Shown: positions 29,401-37,608, counted from the stretch's first letter. The stretch is 64,000 nt of DNA from Sulfitobacter sp. F26169L (GCF_026410285.1 NZ_JAPMLP010000013.1:1-64000); one strand, 5' to 3'. The notes: a model not told the origin generated them from the sequence alone. Made by a program: numbers and translations.

Positions 29401-29527
29401 GCATGACCTCGTGATCACCACGCCGGGCGAGATTGCTCCGCAGGCGGGCGCGGGCGCGGTGGATTTCGATAGGCTGAAAGATATTCAGCTTATCATCGAG
29501 TATACAGTCGGGGGGCCGATCGTGTGA
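20492..29527 (+). CDS. tcA: Tc toxin subunit TcA (pore-forming translocation/receptor-binding component)
   Basis: A 3011-residue TcA homologue. In known Tc toxins TcA forms a pentameric bell that binds the target cell and injects the TcB-TcC cargo through an alpha-helical channel. The order is right. There is a helical N-terminal shell with the VRP1-type motif near residues 505-535 (C516, C521, then SPAAYFVDL). An ABC-toxin N-region lies near 1326-1450 (YRDMILSRRRDGLVSFLLY, then YRVWEANRRVFLYPENYLLP). A neuraminidase-like region starts near 1530 (WREVKADIGVRKVSPIVHQG). LQEIFLHLPITIATQLN lies near 1927, then come the linker/helical channel region of about 2400-2690 and the C-terminal TcB-binding domain from about 2710 (WAFDLFYPGQYKRRIKAVRL). 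It is longer than well-studied TcA proteins (about 2500). No signal peptide is seen. Its stop overlaps the next gene's GTG. Confidence 0.9.
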   Translation: MNLEALIGLSVNAGKSIGELSEEGGAALEATQIATARTVTETARSLLGDASPALAKEVERLEITPDQLAENDGIEALIIGALRRQKTPDALIQEARGLYAGIYRARTKEELPKALRDQPKTVRDVVQDDVPMLRNAELHGLIRLGNGARVGRALGVKDAVLQKIADAGEVFGEMSDAAIAELEKTGMDKADLEAVARMNDIGRLMDGNPRLTEIASKSTGNLSTTADLLALSAEAWTKLAQEAGDDDGIKRAPDIYGQLLRERVEIAHPTKALAQNLRPNRKKTEDAVQKLLGFQQKFKEQPIYGAPDLGRLGVEVDPEIRQAHSDMRRLINQFPGMALDKIMDEPDKPIEVRLEETLRRVGEARVFLDRNDEMLGLDLSTGSKDVDKLKFPDTSPEENAGLLRMARGYQRVHAIAETPDLTGRLMQAGAHSAVAIAHAGADGLTASRLFSEEEVDWVVARATEMAPNVIGAFGSVLDQHHDWFGGTLVGNTPNTVQTFLKDVPGYADFFGTQDYCTCVHCRSILSPAAYFVDLMRFIEEKISVPVFSFSRRDHPLFLGKRRPDLWTLPLSCENTEELIPTLEIVCEVLESYLAAETNFAGDMTDRAAVAQHAYGTLLPNEVDSFFQPLVLPHEEIKIFLSHYEMTLRDVVALTGGDMARRARMGLGVSAPELAQIITPQVNLNRLRNLFGVHFGGTAAVVNAFEAKDILPRSGLSRDALGQALASRFVTDDGALNIRIRGEKRSVQSVQNDIERVRGMNRASLDRLRRMTLLARALGWSFLELDVALEQGRDMGAPADFPPVVLTSLVGIDAIAKAHRIDLDEALALVSPMPMRATREDALPLMDRLFNTVPYQDAPRWPDAAQIVLLPAFAPENAPVDANLARLQAGLRLDDEGLTQLVSGLAPLLGADPVALTGGGQPDLAARSFALSHANLSRLYRYALLSRLLGQGTGQLVDLVALTPQIAGAELAGLADVQAVLTYAQALAASGREVADITFITGGTDTDTDGMAADIVASVTADEALLFPTGIFTVIEGVTDTASSAIIAANAPLFEDMGEVLRLAEGYDPAVPLVLPADDLAAGVQLPVTLRADPGLLQAALDPYHAPQVLVAELPGVLGVPGEVITAGLALLGADPGAAPLVRALRGDDNADAIAALLKVLAPVAQLLSPAGLTPVRLDFVAANAALFNINNPLALSNRAVLAVDRYAALVKNLRVADEDPALDAGLLGYVAGTGFAAADVLELARLKDCEPSLITGLQTALDLPNDPLAALSRLIDAVTVARRLSVNGAALMQAGSDDYATLQIASEAVQAGLRAKYDTEAEWEDKVEPYRDMILSRRRDGLVSFLLYSSAPEFKTVGDLYEYFLIDLEMEGCGRTSRVVSATAALQLYVQRITLNLEETPGGHADPVHVSPRLVDADDWSWRKNYRVWEANRRVFLYPENYLLPELRMNKTPLYEAFEEAMSANDINADTVRDAYVSYLSGLEVLSRMKVSGSFLEKDRANKADVLHLFGVTSEDPPRHFYRRIENFVAGITEVSKATNWDSWREVKADIGVRKVSPIVHQGRLYLFWTEVSTNPRQKITNGNALFTGYAHKFTLKFVTRRLDGSWSTPQGVKLDNAPFHFGDGVVVDEINEVRLGQYDGEGHPHYDGATFHKEPMNGYSLSGFAWDRVYPEHWDSKGEDLVVRGYDFRVNATLDLYELRLGQTLTSGVEDVRVPWVDPATALIGLLFGAPWFFPSSNMLWSADRDEGRKLYRGRSIPPFFTPYATGSLAIERENYYKISSNRAGMNYMLNGPGMTEDIIDSWSNTLRNEVAKAFDGPELITFDRDQPELSVMNGAPNHGIIDVKGALFALLDKVDNPRKYRLERLNSSVISDIARTLHTSGVDAMLDIKAQEALAEHPLPFDIVNARINGAPAHVGDMDYEGPMGVYLQEIFLHLPITIATQLNGQGDYDAAQRWYHAVFDPTASDEITNLPAGLSAAEQKRRKLDRTWRYRRFRNLAVESLRDMLENDAAIEVYKNDPFNPHAIARLRISAYQKYVVLAYVDNLMDWADSLFATDLREQIAEAEQLYVMALDILGQRPVKLGDCGELIGAQLSFEQIEDRVVDDDELLLEIETAIIGRRRWRGGGGTLTGSRPDVRDSTWSAVDALRKKGVDLDLMTPAPDGFTLDSSRDVATLLQGKAKLAADVKRGLRDADAVLARAVSRDMAESTVSPFGKPNDRTARTARTRSEATGITNVAALMPQGEFADGARVNAVSSKNRILGKYAIREKRGIVGAGGGMSFVPGFGISITRQINPVFCIPENEKLGKFWDRVEDRLFKIHNCMNIDGVKRPLALFAPRIDPAMLVRARAAGLSLDDILGSNAAESPPFRFRFLLERARAAVGLTQSLGGALQAALSGHSAEEFGQLRNLHQANLLELNKGLREIEIKSAETGIEELVARRVVLDEKRSHYASLLSTGDLPAEAMQKAAKMAAKDMTLLSSLLKAGAAIAHAVPNFGAPTTMEYGGSNVGPALEAAAAVVSFVAEGHDKDSVSAGMIAGTQRRNQGWAHQLAMAERELEAIVPREEAAGLRLEQARKGLDIHKVMIEQNDEVIEFYGDKFNNLELYSYLSGSLQKLYRRAFNIAQGYARLAENAYRFETGEDVFTITGPYWESAKAGLLAGEKLMLDLAALEQRYIEGKRRSMEINQTFSLSQLDPAALMQLKATGGANFSLPEWAFDLFYPGQYKRRIKAVRLTLPSIAGPYTNISATLALTESFIRNDASGAGALNTAPRSRDAMVATSTAQSDAGVFELSFRDERYLPFEGAGAISSWRLDLPSNFRPFSYDSISDVLLNISYEAEYDAGLRTLVEDENSAAGNALAQVLGAQTQRRVISLRQEASTTFQRLASSAPGTAVALNLSDMHFPLFLRGRQLNVARVLLALQPEGAVTPLSTEMSLNGKPGTGFAADPDFGGQFVATVATPFNNGLFGAHDLVITTPGEIAPQAGAGAVDFDRLKDIQLIIEYTVGGPIV

Positions 29528-32500
29528 ATGACCGCACCACATTTGAGCCTGCAGGCTTTGATCTGGAGCGGTTGCACCTGGGCGCCTCGCTGAGCGTCGG
29601 AACCGCAGACGGATCCGTACAAGCGAGCATCCCGCTGCGCCTGACCCCGGGGCGTCACGGCTTTGGCCCCGCATTGGCGCTGGGGTATGGCGGCGGGCGC
29701 GGCAATTCGCTGTTTGGTGTAGGTTGGCATTTGTCGGGCGCGGAAAGCGTGGCGCTTGAGACCGGCTGGCGGTTGCCCGAATATCGCGCGGGCGCGGACC
29801 GCTATTCCTTTGGCGGGCAGGACATCGTGCCAATGCTGGATGCAGCGGGCGCGCCAGTGGTGCAGATGCGCGCGGGCTATGTGATTGAACGCTTCCGCGC
29901 GAGGGTGGATCGCGCGCCGGAGCGGTTTGAATGCTGGACCTCGCAGGCGGACGGGCAGGTGCACTGGCGGCGCTACGGGTCCGATGGTGTCGTGTCGATC
30001 TATGGTCGGCGTGTGGACGGTTTGACGCGGTTGGCAGACCCAGAAGACACGGCCCGCGTGTCGCATTGGCTGATCGAAAGCAGACATCACCCTAAGGGTG
30101 ACGCGATGCTGTTTACCTACCTTCCGGAGGACCGGGCGGGACGGGATGCGGGTGCGCCGTTTGAACAGGGGCGCAAGGCCGAGGCCGCCCGTCACCTGAC
30201 GCGCATCAGCTATGGCGCGCCGGCCCCGCTTGGCCCTGAGGATGCGGTGCCAGCGGGCTTTGGCTGGCACTTCGAGGTAGTGTTTGATTATGGTGGGCAC
30301 GCGGATCAGGGCGGGCTGCCGCAGTTTGCCGCCAGTCGGCCTTGGGCGCATCGCCCCGATCCGTTTTCCACCTTTCGCATGGGGTTTGAGCTGCGCACGC
30401 GGCGGTTGTGCCGGCGGGTGATGATGTTTCACCGTCTGGCGGAACTTGGCGGGGAACCGGTCTGTGTTGGTGCGACCGAACTGACTCATTTGGACAGTGC
30501 GGATGGCCAGGTGCTGAGCGAAGCGCGCTATGTGGGATACCGGCCGGCCACGCTAAACCAGCCGGCGGTCAGCCGCGCCACACCGGCGGCGCAGTTCACC
30601 TATGCGCAGGTTGATTTCGCCGCTGCCTTTGAGGCCGCCCCGTCCCCGGCGCAAGGCGGGCTGACCGGCGGCATGGATCGGCGCGGACATCTGTTCGTTG
30701 ATCTGCTGGGCGAAGGTTTGCCGGGGGTTTTGTATCGTGCGGGGGGGCATTGGCAGTGGCGAGAGAACCTCGGCGGCGGGCGGTTTGCGCCGGAACGCGC
30801 GCTGGAACATACGCCCAACCTTTTTGAAACCGCTGCTGCGATTGCGGATCAGGATGGCGACGGGCGAACCGAGGTGGCCACACTTGTGGGCCGGGACGCC
30901 GGACAGTGGGCGCGCTCGGACGATGGTGCAGGGTGGCAGGCGTTTCAGCCGCTGCTGCATCAGCCACGGGTTGATTTCGGTGGCGCGGTGGTTGCTTTTG
31001 CCGATCTGAACGGCGACGGGTACTCCGATCTGCTGGTCGAGCGGGGGGATTATTTCGATTGGTACCCCGCCGAAGAGGATCGCGGTTTTGCGCCCGCGCG
31101 CCGGCTGATGAAGCCGGGCGGTGCGGTGGTCGGGCTGAATGGCACCCATGCCAGTTTTATGTGGGCGGATATGACGGGCGACGGGCTGGCCGATCTGGTG
31201 CAGCTGCTGCCCGGCAACGTCACGTATTGGCCGCATCTGGGGCAGGGGCGTTTTGCCCCGCCGGTGGTGATGGAGGACGCGCCGGGCTTGCCGGTGCCGA
31301 TTGATCGTAACCGTGTGCAGCTGGTGGATCTGACGCAGAACGGGCGTGCCGACCTGATCGAGATTGGTGAGGGCGAGCTGCGCATTTGGCACAACCTTTC
31401 GGGCAACGGGTTCGCGCCGCCGGTGCAGCTGCGTGGGTTGCCGGTGATTGATGATGCCGCCCAGATCGAGGTGGTGGATATTCTGGGGCAGGGGCGGCCG
31501 TGCCTTGTGTGGACGGATACTGCCGCGACGCGCATGGAAATGGGATTGCGGTATCTGCCACTTGCCGGGGTGGATCAGCCCGGATTGCTGCAATCGATTG
31601 AGACCGGCGCGGGGTTGCGCCATGAGGTCGTGTGGGGATGGTCGGGGCAGGATTATCTGGCTGCCAAAATTTCGGACCGGCCTTGGGCCACGCGCCTGCC
31701 CCGGCACCGTGCGGTCGTGCGAACCCTGCGCGGGCAGGATGCTGTCACCGGCCACGTCCACAGCAGCCATTTCAGGTTCCGCGACGGCGCCTATGACGTG
31801 GAGGATCGGCAGTTCGCTGGCTTCGGCATGGTCGAGACACTGGATCAGGATGTAACGGGCGTAGTGTCCGAGGCGGCGCCGCCCCGGCTGTCGCGCAGCT
31901 GGATACATCTGGGGGCGGCGCAGCCTGCGGACCTGCCGGGAATCTGGACCGGGGATGTAACGCTGCCCGCACTGGTCATAGAAGACGACGCCGCCCTCAG
32001 CGACGCGGAGCTGGCCGATGCGCAGCGCGCGTTGACGGGCATGACGCTGCGGGTGGAACATTATGCTTGCGATGGGGCTGGTGTACCGCAGGACGACCCC
32101 CTTCTGGTTAGCGAGAGCGGATTCCGCGTGACGATGATCCAACCGCAGATATCGGACATATTCCGCGCCAGTTTCGCGCCGCTGGATTCCGAAAAACGGG
32201 TCTGGACCTATGAGGATTCGCCGAGTGATCCGCGTGTGGATCATGCGCTGAAGCTGACGCGCGGCGGCGAAGATGAGGAACTGTCGGTCGAGATTTCATA
32301 CCCGCGGCGGTCCGGTCCGGACCGCGATCCGGCGCAGGCCAGTGGGCATGCCACGGTGCGCAGGCGCAGATATAACCGGATCGACGGTGATGCTGCATTT
32401 GCCACCGGCATCCTGCGCAGCGTCGAGGATTTCGTGGTGGATGGGCTGGCGCTAAGCCCTATGCCGCTGGGGTATGACATCGTGGTGGCGCAGTTGGCGA

Positions 32501-35500
32501 GCGCGCTGCAATCGGTGCTGCCCTATGGATCGATGCCGGGGGCAGGGTTGTCGGTACGGCGGGTGCAATGGCAGAAAGTGGAATACTGGAACCAGGGGCG
32601 CACTGGCCCCGCGCTGACGCCGCTTACCGCCTTGCCGGTGCTGCAGCGATCGATTGCCTCGGCGCGTCATTCGGTGGCGGGGTATGCGGCGGATTATGCC
32701 GCTGTGGGCGATCCGGTCGCTCTGGCTGCGGCGGCGGGGCTGAGCGTTTCGGAGGCGCATTACTGGACCACGGGTGCTGTGATCGAATACGGCTCGGCGG
32801 ATGAGTTCCATCTGATGCAGCGCACCATCAGCCCGGAAGGCGCGGTAACGGTCCGGCAGTGGCGGTCAGATGGGCTGGGCCTGCTGCGGGCTACGGCACC
32901 GAATGGCAATGCAACAACCGGGGTGCTGGACCCGATTGCGATGGGCTACCGCGAGGTGACGGATGCCAATGGCAACACGGATCAGGTGGCCTATGACGCG
33001 CTGGGGCAACCGGTTTTGCGCACCCGGTTCGGAACGCAGATCGGCACGGACGGGGCGCTGCATCCAGCGGGGTGTGACGCGCTTGCGTTTGATCCTGATC
33101 CGACGCCGGGAATGACGGTGGACAATGCGCTGGCGGACCCGGAGGCAGCGGTGAGGCTGGTCTCGGCTGTGATGGCCTATGATATCAGCGCGGTGCCCTG
33201 GCGCACGGTGTCGGTGATCCGCGAGACGCCGGTTGAGGACGGCGAAGGCCGGCGCGATCCGGCAACGCGGGCGCTGGTGGTGCTGGATTACATCAATGGG
33301 TTGGGCCAGACCTACCAGCGCAAACAGCGCGCCGAGGCAGGCCCGGCAGTCGCGCGCGACGGGCAGGGCGCATTGGTGCTGGGGGCTGATACGCGCCCCG
33401 CGCTTGCCCCGGCGGATCCGCGCTGGCGCACATCGGGGTTCACGGAAACAGCGGCCAACGGGCTGGTGCTGGCCGAGTTCGAGCCGTTCTTTACCGGCAC
33501 GTCTGCGCTTGAAGATGACGCGGGGCTGAAAACCTATGGGGTGGCGGTCAGGCTTCAGTATGACGCTTTGGGGCGGGTGGTGGCGGAGCATCATCCCGAT
33601 GGCACCGTGGCGCGCACGCGCTTTGGCGCATGGGAAATCGTCAGCCATGACCGCAACGATGCGATCACCGGAACGGCCTACGCGGTGCAGCGTGGGATGC
33701 TGGCGGGCAATGATCCGGCGCGCCGGGGGCTGGATCAGGCGCTGAGCCATGCGGACACACCCACCATCAGCCTGCTGGATGCCACGGGCGAACCGGTAGC
33801 AGTGCGCGAACAGGGCGCAGGGGCACAGGTGCTTGAGACGCGCAGCATCGCCGCACAGGGGCAGGGGCGCAGCACGACCATTGATCCCCGCGGTTTGATG
33901 CTGGAAGAACGGTTTGATATGGGTGGGCGCGTTACCGTGTCGGTCACGCCGGATGCGGGACGACAGATCAGCCTGACGCGCTATGACGGCGCGCCGCTGC
34001 GCAGCTGGGATGCCCGTGGTGTGGAATTGCGGCTGGAATACGATGGCTTTGCGCGCCACATCGCCTCCCATGTGGTGATGCCCGATGGTACGATGCGGCA
34101 GGTGTTGCGGGTTGAATTTGCCGACCCCGGCATCACACCCGGAGCAGCGGATCACAACCTGCTCGCGACGCCGGTTGTGACCCATGACAGCGCGGGCCGT
34201 CACGAGGTGACCCGACGAAGCATCGACGGCAGCTGTCTTGAGGAATCGCGGCAGTTTCTCGCGGGGCACCGGGTGCTGCCGGACTGGCAGAATATCGCCG
34301 CGAATGTGTTAGAACCCGCCGCCCATGTGACGCGGGCGCAGTTTGATGGGTTGGGTCGGGCGACGCTGATACAGGTCGCGGATGGAACAAGGCTGAGCTA
34401 TGTCTATGACCGGCTGGGCGGGACCGCGCGCGTGGGTTTAACCACCGCAGATGGGGCAATGGCGGACCAGACCGTGCTATCGGGCACGCAATTCGGGACC
34501 GAGGGCGAATTGCAGCGCCTTGTTATGGGCAACGGTGTCACCCTCACCCGCGATTTCGAGGCCGAGACCGGCCGCCTGAGCCGGATGCAGGCAGTGACCG
34601 CCGGGGGGCGGGTGTTGCAGGACATCGGCTATGTCTTTGATCCCGAGGGTAATTTGGTCTTTGCCGAGGATACAACACAGGCGGGGGCCGGGGCCGCGCT
34701 CGCGGGACTAACTGTGGGGGCAGCCCAAAGCTATACCCATGATCCGCACTACCGGCTAATCCGGGCTACGGGACGGGTGCATGGTGCGCTGCAGTTGAAC
34801 CACTACCGCGCGGCGGGGGGCATCAAGCAGACCGAACATATCAGCCTGAACAACGGGGCCGCGATTGAGCGCTATACCCGCAGCTACTCCTACGACGCGG
34901 GAGGCAACCTGACGCAGATCCAGCATCAGGGCGACACGCTGAACTGGACCCGTGATATATGGGTCTCGGCGGGGTCGAACCGGTCGCTGCCTGCGCTGGG
35001 GCCGGATGGTGTGCCGGTGGTGAACCCGGACGCGGCGTTTGATGCGGCGGGCCATCTGTTGCTGCCGGGGCATCTGGCGCGCATGGAATGGGGCTGGGAA
35101 GGGCGCATGATACGCGCTGTGATCATCGACCGGGGCGATGTGGCCACGGATGACGCCGAGGTGAACATATATGGCGCGGATGGCATCCGTCTGCGCCGCG
35201 TGGTGCAGCGCCAGACGGCAGCGGGTATGGAGTTGTCCGAGACACGTTTCCTGCCGGGATGCGAACTGCACGAAATTCGCCGCGAGGGCGGGCCGGTCAC
35301 GCTGGCACGCAGCACGGTCGAGGTGGCAGCAGAGGGGCTGGCACTTGCGCGGCTGCATCAGTGGACCGTGGACAGCACCGCGCGAGAGACCGACAATGTC
35401 GCCGCCAAACGCCTGCGCTACCAGTTGGTTGATCACATCGGGTCCGGCACGCTTGAGTTGGATGAGGCGGGTGGCATCGTCACGGTCGAGGAATATTTCC

Positions 35501-37608
35501 CCTTTGGTGACACGTCGTTTATCGGCGGGGATGATTTGCGCGATGTGGCGATCAAGGAGGCGCGCTTTGCCGGGGGGCTGCGTGATGACACCACCGGGCT
35601 GTATTGCTTTGAATACCGGCATTACGCACCGTATATCGGCAACTGGGTCAGTCCGGACCCTGCTGGCAGTATAGATGGTGTGAATCTCTATCGCTATGCG
35701 CGCAACAACCCGGTGCGGTTTGTTGATCCGACTGGGCTGGACAGTCAGGACACGGTAATCAAACAACCCGATGATATTCCGGCGCATGTAAAAAAAGCGA
35801 TCTATTTGCCGGACAACAAATCTTTCCAGACGTTTGACAGCTATGCCAAGGGCGTCACAATCGTCGATCCACAGACCGGAGTGCGCTACAGCCTTACTGT
35901 AAAAACGACAGCGATCAGGGACGAGAGCGGCAAATTCGTGCGCTGGTGGGCGACTTTCAGCGACCCGGTGCCTGTCGCCCCGCCGGCCGAGGATCCCAAG
36001 ACCGATGCCGACAAGACCGCCGGCAAGAAAGCCAAGCCGCAGAACGATCCACCGCCCCCGGAAGAAGACACGCCAAAGGTTGAAGGCGATGGCCCCGGTC
36101 TGGGCGACAAGGGCGAGGGGAAAGGCGGCGGCGGTAATGCCGACAAGATTGACCCCGCTGACGCCAGCAAGGACGACGCCTCGGGCACCAAACCGGGCAG
36201 GGGCGCGGGGGAGGATGACGATGCCAACCCCAAGGACAAGGGGAAAGGCAAGGGCAAAGGACCGGATGATACGGCCAAACCCGGCAAGGGCATGCCGGGT
36301 AAGGATGGCGGAAAAAAGGGCGGCGAGGACGACGAGACCCGCAAAGGCGTCAAGGAGGGCAAGGACGAAAACGTCAAAGACCCAAAAGATCCCGAAAAGG
36401 AAACCCGCGAAAAGCCCCCCAAACCGCCCCCTGGCCTGCCAACGGGCGAGGATGGTATTCCCTGGTCCGAGGGCATGGATGTCACTCCGCTGGAGGATAT
36501 TCCCGAAGGGGCAGAATTCACCAACGATCCGTCCAAGGTCAACAGCCACGGCAAACCCGGCGGCACCCAGGACGGCCAGAACGGGGGCAATGGCGATGCC
36601 AACAGCCCCCGGCCAGAGGGCACCGGCGGTCAGGGCGGCAGCGGGGCGGCCGGCGGGGCTGGAAACCAGCAGGGCGGTGGATCAGGTGGTAGCAAGGGCT
36701 CCGGGCCCGGTGATCCGCGCAATAAGGAAGGTAAACGCGGCCTGAAGGGCGGACGCGGCGATATGGAGCTGCCCTCCTGGCTGGGCTGGGTCGATACCGC
36801 GATTGATGGTGTGCAACTGGCGTTGGACGTGATCGGCCTGATCCCCGGCCTCGGTGAGATCGCCGACGGCATCAACGGGCTGATCAGCCTGGCGCGCGGC
36901 GACTATGTCGATGCGGGCCTGTCCTTTGCCGCGATGATCCCCTTTGCGGGCTGGTTCGCCACGGCGGGCAAATTCGGCAAGAAAGCCGTGAACGCCGCCG
37001 ATCTGGCGGGCGATGTCGGGCGCAATGTTACGAAATACGGCGATGAGGCGCTGACACCGCTGGCCAAGGGCGGGGCGGGTGCGCTGGATGACGCGGCCAA
37101 GAAATCGGTGCGTACATCGGGCAAGCCGGTTGCGGGCAAGGTCAAGAAAACGCACAAGGACCACCCGTTGCTGGATGATGCGACGCCGCGCGGCGGCAAG
37201 CGGGCCTTGTCGGATCAGGGCGCACTGCCGAACTGCGGCCAGCACAGCTGTGAAATGATCACGGATACCGTGGGCAAACGCATTGACGCCGCTGATTTGA
37301 TCAAGGAACACGCAGGTCCCTCATGGGGGCATGAATTGCGCAAGGCGCTTGCCGCCAAGGGGGTCAAGGCGACTTCGCTGGGCGGGCGCAACATGGATAG
37401 CATTGCCCGCCTGACAAAGAGCGGCAATCCGGTGATTGCGCATGTGACGGGCAAGAACGGGTTCTCGCATTGGGTTGTGGTGGACGGAATCACGACAAAA
37501 ATGGGCAAGAAGGTGGTTGCGGTTCGCGATCCGCACGGGCAGGCTTACTTTGCGGCCTATGACACGTTCAAAAAGGCGTTTGCGGGGAATTTGGTTTGGC
37601 TGAAATGA
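29524..37608 (+). CDS. tcB-tcC: Tc toxin TcB-TcC fusion with C-terminal C39/papain-like peptidase domain
   Basis: A 2694-residue fusion of the TcB and TcC cocoon subunits. The N-terminal SpvB-like domain spans residues 18-90 (GRHGFGPALALGYGGGRGN, then GVGWHLSG). FG-GAP/VCBS calcium-type repeats lie near 438, 491, 546 and 599 (DQDGDGRTE, DLNGDGYSD, DMTGDGLAD, DLTQNGRAD). TcB-middle and YD/RHS repeats follow, and the RHS core ends with GNWVSPDPAG, NPVRFVDPTGL at 2061-2072, the usual self-cleavage zone. The 622-residue tail after it comprises a charged linker (about 2150-2412), a hydrophobic pre-toxin-like stretch (about 2418-2490) and a C-terminal peptidase-like domain with Q2565, C2571, H2649 and D2669. 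The GTG start overlaps the tcA stop; the ATG of the next gene overlaps this stop. Confidence 0.9.
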   Translation: MNDRTTFEPAGFDLERLHLGASLSVGTADGSVQASIPLRLTPGRHGFGPALALGYGGGRGNSLFGVGWHLSGAESVALETGWRLPEYRAGADRYSFGGQDIVPMLDAAGAPVVQMRAGYVIERFRARVDRAPERFECWTSQADGQVHWRRYGSDGVVSIYGRRVDGLTRLADPEDTARVSHWLIESRHHPKGDAMLFTYLPEDRAGRDAGAPFEQGRKAEAARHLTRISYGAPAPLGPEDAVPAGFGWHFEVVFDYGGHADQGGLPQFAASRPWAHRPDPFSTFRMGFELRTRRLCRRVMMFHRLAELGGEPVCVGATELTHLDSADGQVLSEARYVGYRPATLNQPAVSRATPAAQFTYAQVDFAAAFEAAPSPAQGGLTGGMDRRGHLFVDLLGEGLPGVLYRAGGHWQWRENLGGGRFAPERALEHTPNLFETAAAIADQDGDGRTEVATLVGRDAGQWARSDDGAGWQAFQPLLHQPRVDFGGAVVAFADLNGDGYSDLLVERGDYFDWYPAEEDRGFAPARRLMKPGGAVVGLNGTHASFMWADMTGDGLADLVQLLPGNVTYWPHLGQGRFAPPVVMEDAPGLPVPIDRNRVQLVDLTQNGRADLIEIGEGELRIWHNLSGNGFAPPVQLRGLPVIDDAAQIEVVDILGQGRPCLVWTDTAATRMEMGLRYLPLAGVDQPGLLQSIETGAGLRHEVVWGWSGQDYLAAKISDRPWATRLPRHRAVVRTLRGQDAVTGHVHSSHFRFRDGAYDVEDRQFAGFGMVETLDQDVTGVVSEAAPPRLSRSWIHLGAAQPADLPGIWTGDVTLPALVIEDDAALSDAELADAQRALTGMTLRVEHYACDGAGVPQDDPLLVSESGFRVTMIQPQISDIFRASFAPLDSEKRVWTYEDSPSDPRVDHALKLTRGGEDEELSVEISYPRRSGPDRDPAQASGHATVRRRRYNRIDGDAAFATGILRSVEDFVVDGLALSPMPLGYDIVVAQLASALQSVLPYGSMPGAGLSVRRVQWQKVEYWNQGRTGPALTPLTALPVLQRSIASARHSVAGYAADYAAVGDPVALAAAAGLSVSEAHYWTTGAVIEYGSADEFHLMQRTISPEGAVTVRQWRSDGLGLLRATAPNGNATTGVLDPIAMGYREVTDANGNTDQVAYDALGQPVLRTRFGTQIGTDGALHPAGCDALAFDPDPTPGMTVDNALADPEAAVRLVSAVMAYDISAVPWRTVSVIRETPVEDGEGRRDPATRALVVLDYINGLGQTYQRKQRAEAGPAVARDGQGALVLGADTRPALAPADPRWRTSGFTETAANGLVLAEFEPFFTGTSALEDDAGLKTYGVAVRLQYDALGRVVAEHHPDGTVARTRFGAWEIVSHDRNDAITGTAYAVQRGMLAGNDPARRGLDQALSHADTPTISLLDATGEPVAVREQGAGAQVLETRSIAAQGQGRSTTIDPRGLMLEERFDMGGRVTVSVTPDAGRQISLTRYDGAPLRSWDARGVELRLEYDGFARHIASHVVMPDGTMRQVLRVEFADPGITPGAADHNLLATPVVTHDSAGRHEVTRRSIDGSCLEESRQFLAGHRVLPDWQNIAANVLEPAAHVTRAQFDGLGRATLIQVADGTRLSYVYDRLGGTARVGLTTADGAMADQTVLSGTQFGTEGELQRLVMGNGVTLTRDFEAETGRLSRMQAVTAGGRVLQDIGYVFDPEGNLVFAEDTTQAGAGAALAGLTVGAAQSYTHDPHYRLIRATGRVHGALQLNHYRAAGGIKQTEHISLNNGAAIERYTRSYSYDAGGNLTQIQHQGDTLNWTRDIWVSAGSNRSLPALGPDGVPVVNPDAAFDAAGHLLLPGHLARMEWGWEGRMIRAVIIDRGDVATDDAEVNIYGADGIRLRRVVQRQTAAGMELSETRFLPGCELHEIRREGGPVTLARSTVEVAAEGLALARLHQWTVDSTARETDNVAAKRLRYQLVDHIGSGTLELDEAGGIVTVEEYFPFGDTSFIGGDDLRDVAIKEARFAGGLRDDTTGLYCFEYRHYAPYIGNWVSPDPAGSIDGVNLYRYARNNPVRFVDPTGLDSQDTVIKQPDDIPAHVKKAIYLPDNKSFQTFDSYAKGVTIVDPQTGVRYSLTVKTTAIRDESGKFVRWWATFSDPVPVAPPAEDPKTDADKTAGKKAKPQNDPPPPEEDTPKVEGDGPGLGDKGEGKGGGGNADKIDPADASKDDASGTKPGRGAGEDDDANPKDKGKGKGKGPDDTAKPGKGMPGKDGGKKGGEDDETRKGVKEGKDENVKDPKDPEKETREKPPKPPPGLPTGEDGIPWSEGMDVTPLEDIPEGAEFTNDPSKVNSHGKPGGTQDGQNGGNGDANSPRPEGTGGQGGSGAAGGAGNQQGGGSGGSKGSGPGDPRNKEGKRGLKGGRGDMELPSWLGWVDTAIDGVQLALDVIGLIPGLGEIADGINGLISLARGDYVDAGLSFAAMIPFAGWFATAGKFGKKAVNAADLAGDVGRNVTKYGDEALTPLAKGGAGALDDAAKKSVRTSGKPVAGKVKKTHKDHPLLDDATPRGGKRALSDQGALPNCGQHSCEMITDTVGKRIDAADLIKEHAGPSWGHELRKALAAKGVKATSLGGRNMDSIARLTKSGNPVIAHVTGKNGFSHWVVVDGITTKMGKKVVAVRDPHGQAYFAAYDTFKKAFAGNLVWLK

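Noticed and set aside
30553-32244. Minus-strand open frame of 563 codons opposite the TcB-TcC gene
   Set aside because: GC-rich coding DNA with strong third-position bias often leaves long antisense frames. Its translation is Arg/His-rich with no family resemblance, and the plus strand is clearly the toxin gene.
34756-36549. Minus-strand open frame of 597 codons opposite the RHS part
   Set aside because: Same antisense effect; its hydrophobic and Arg-rich text matches nothing I recognise, while the sense frame has RHS repeats.
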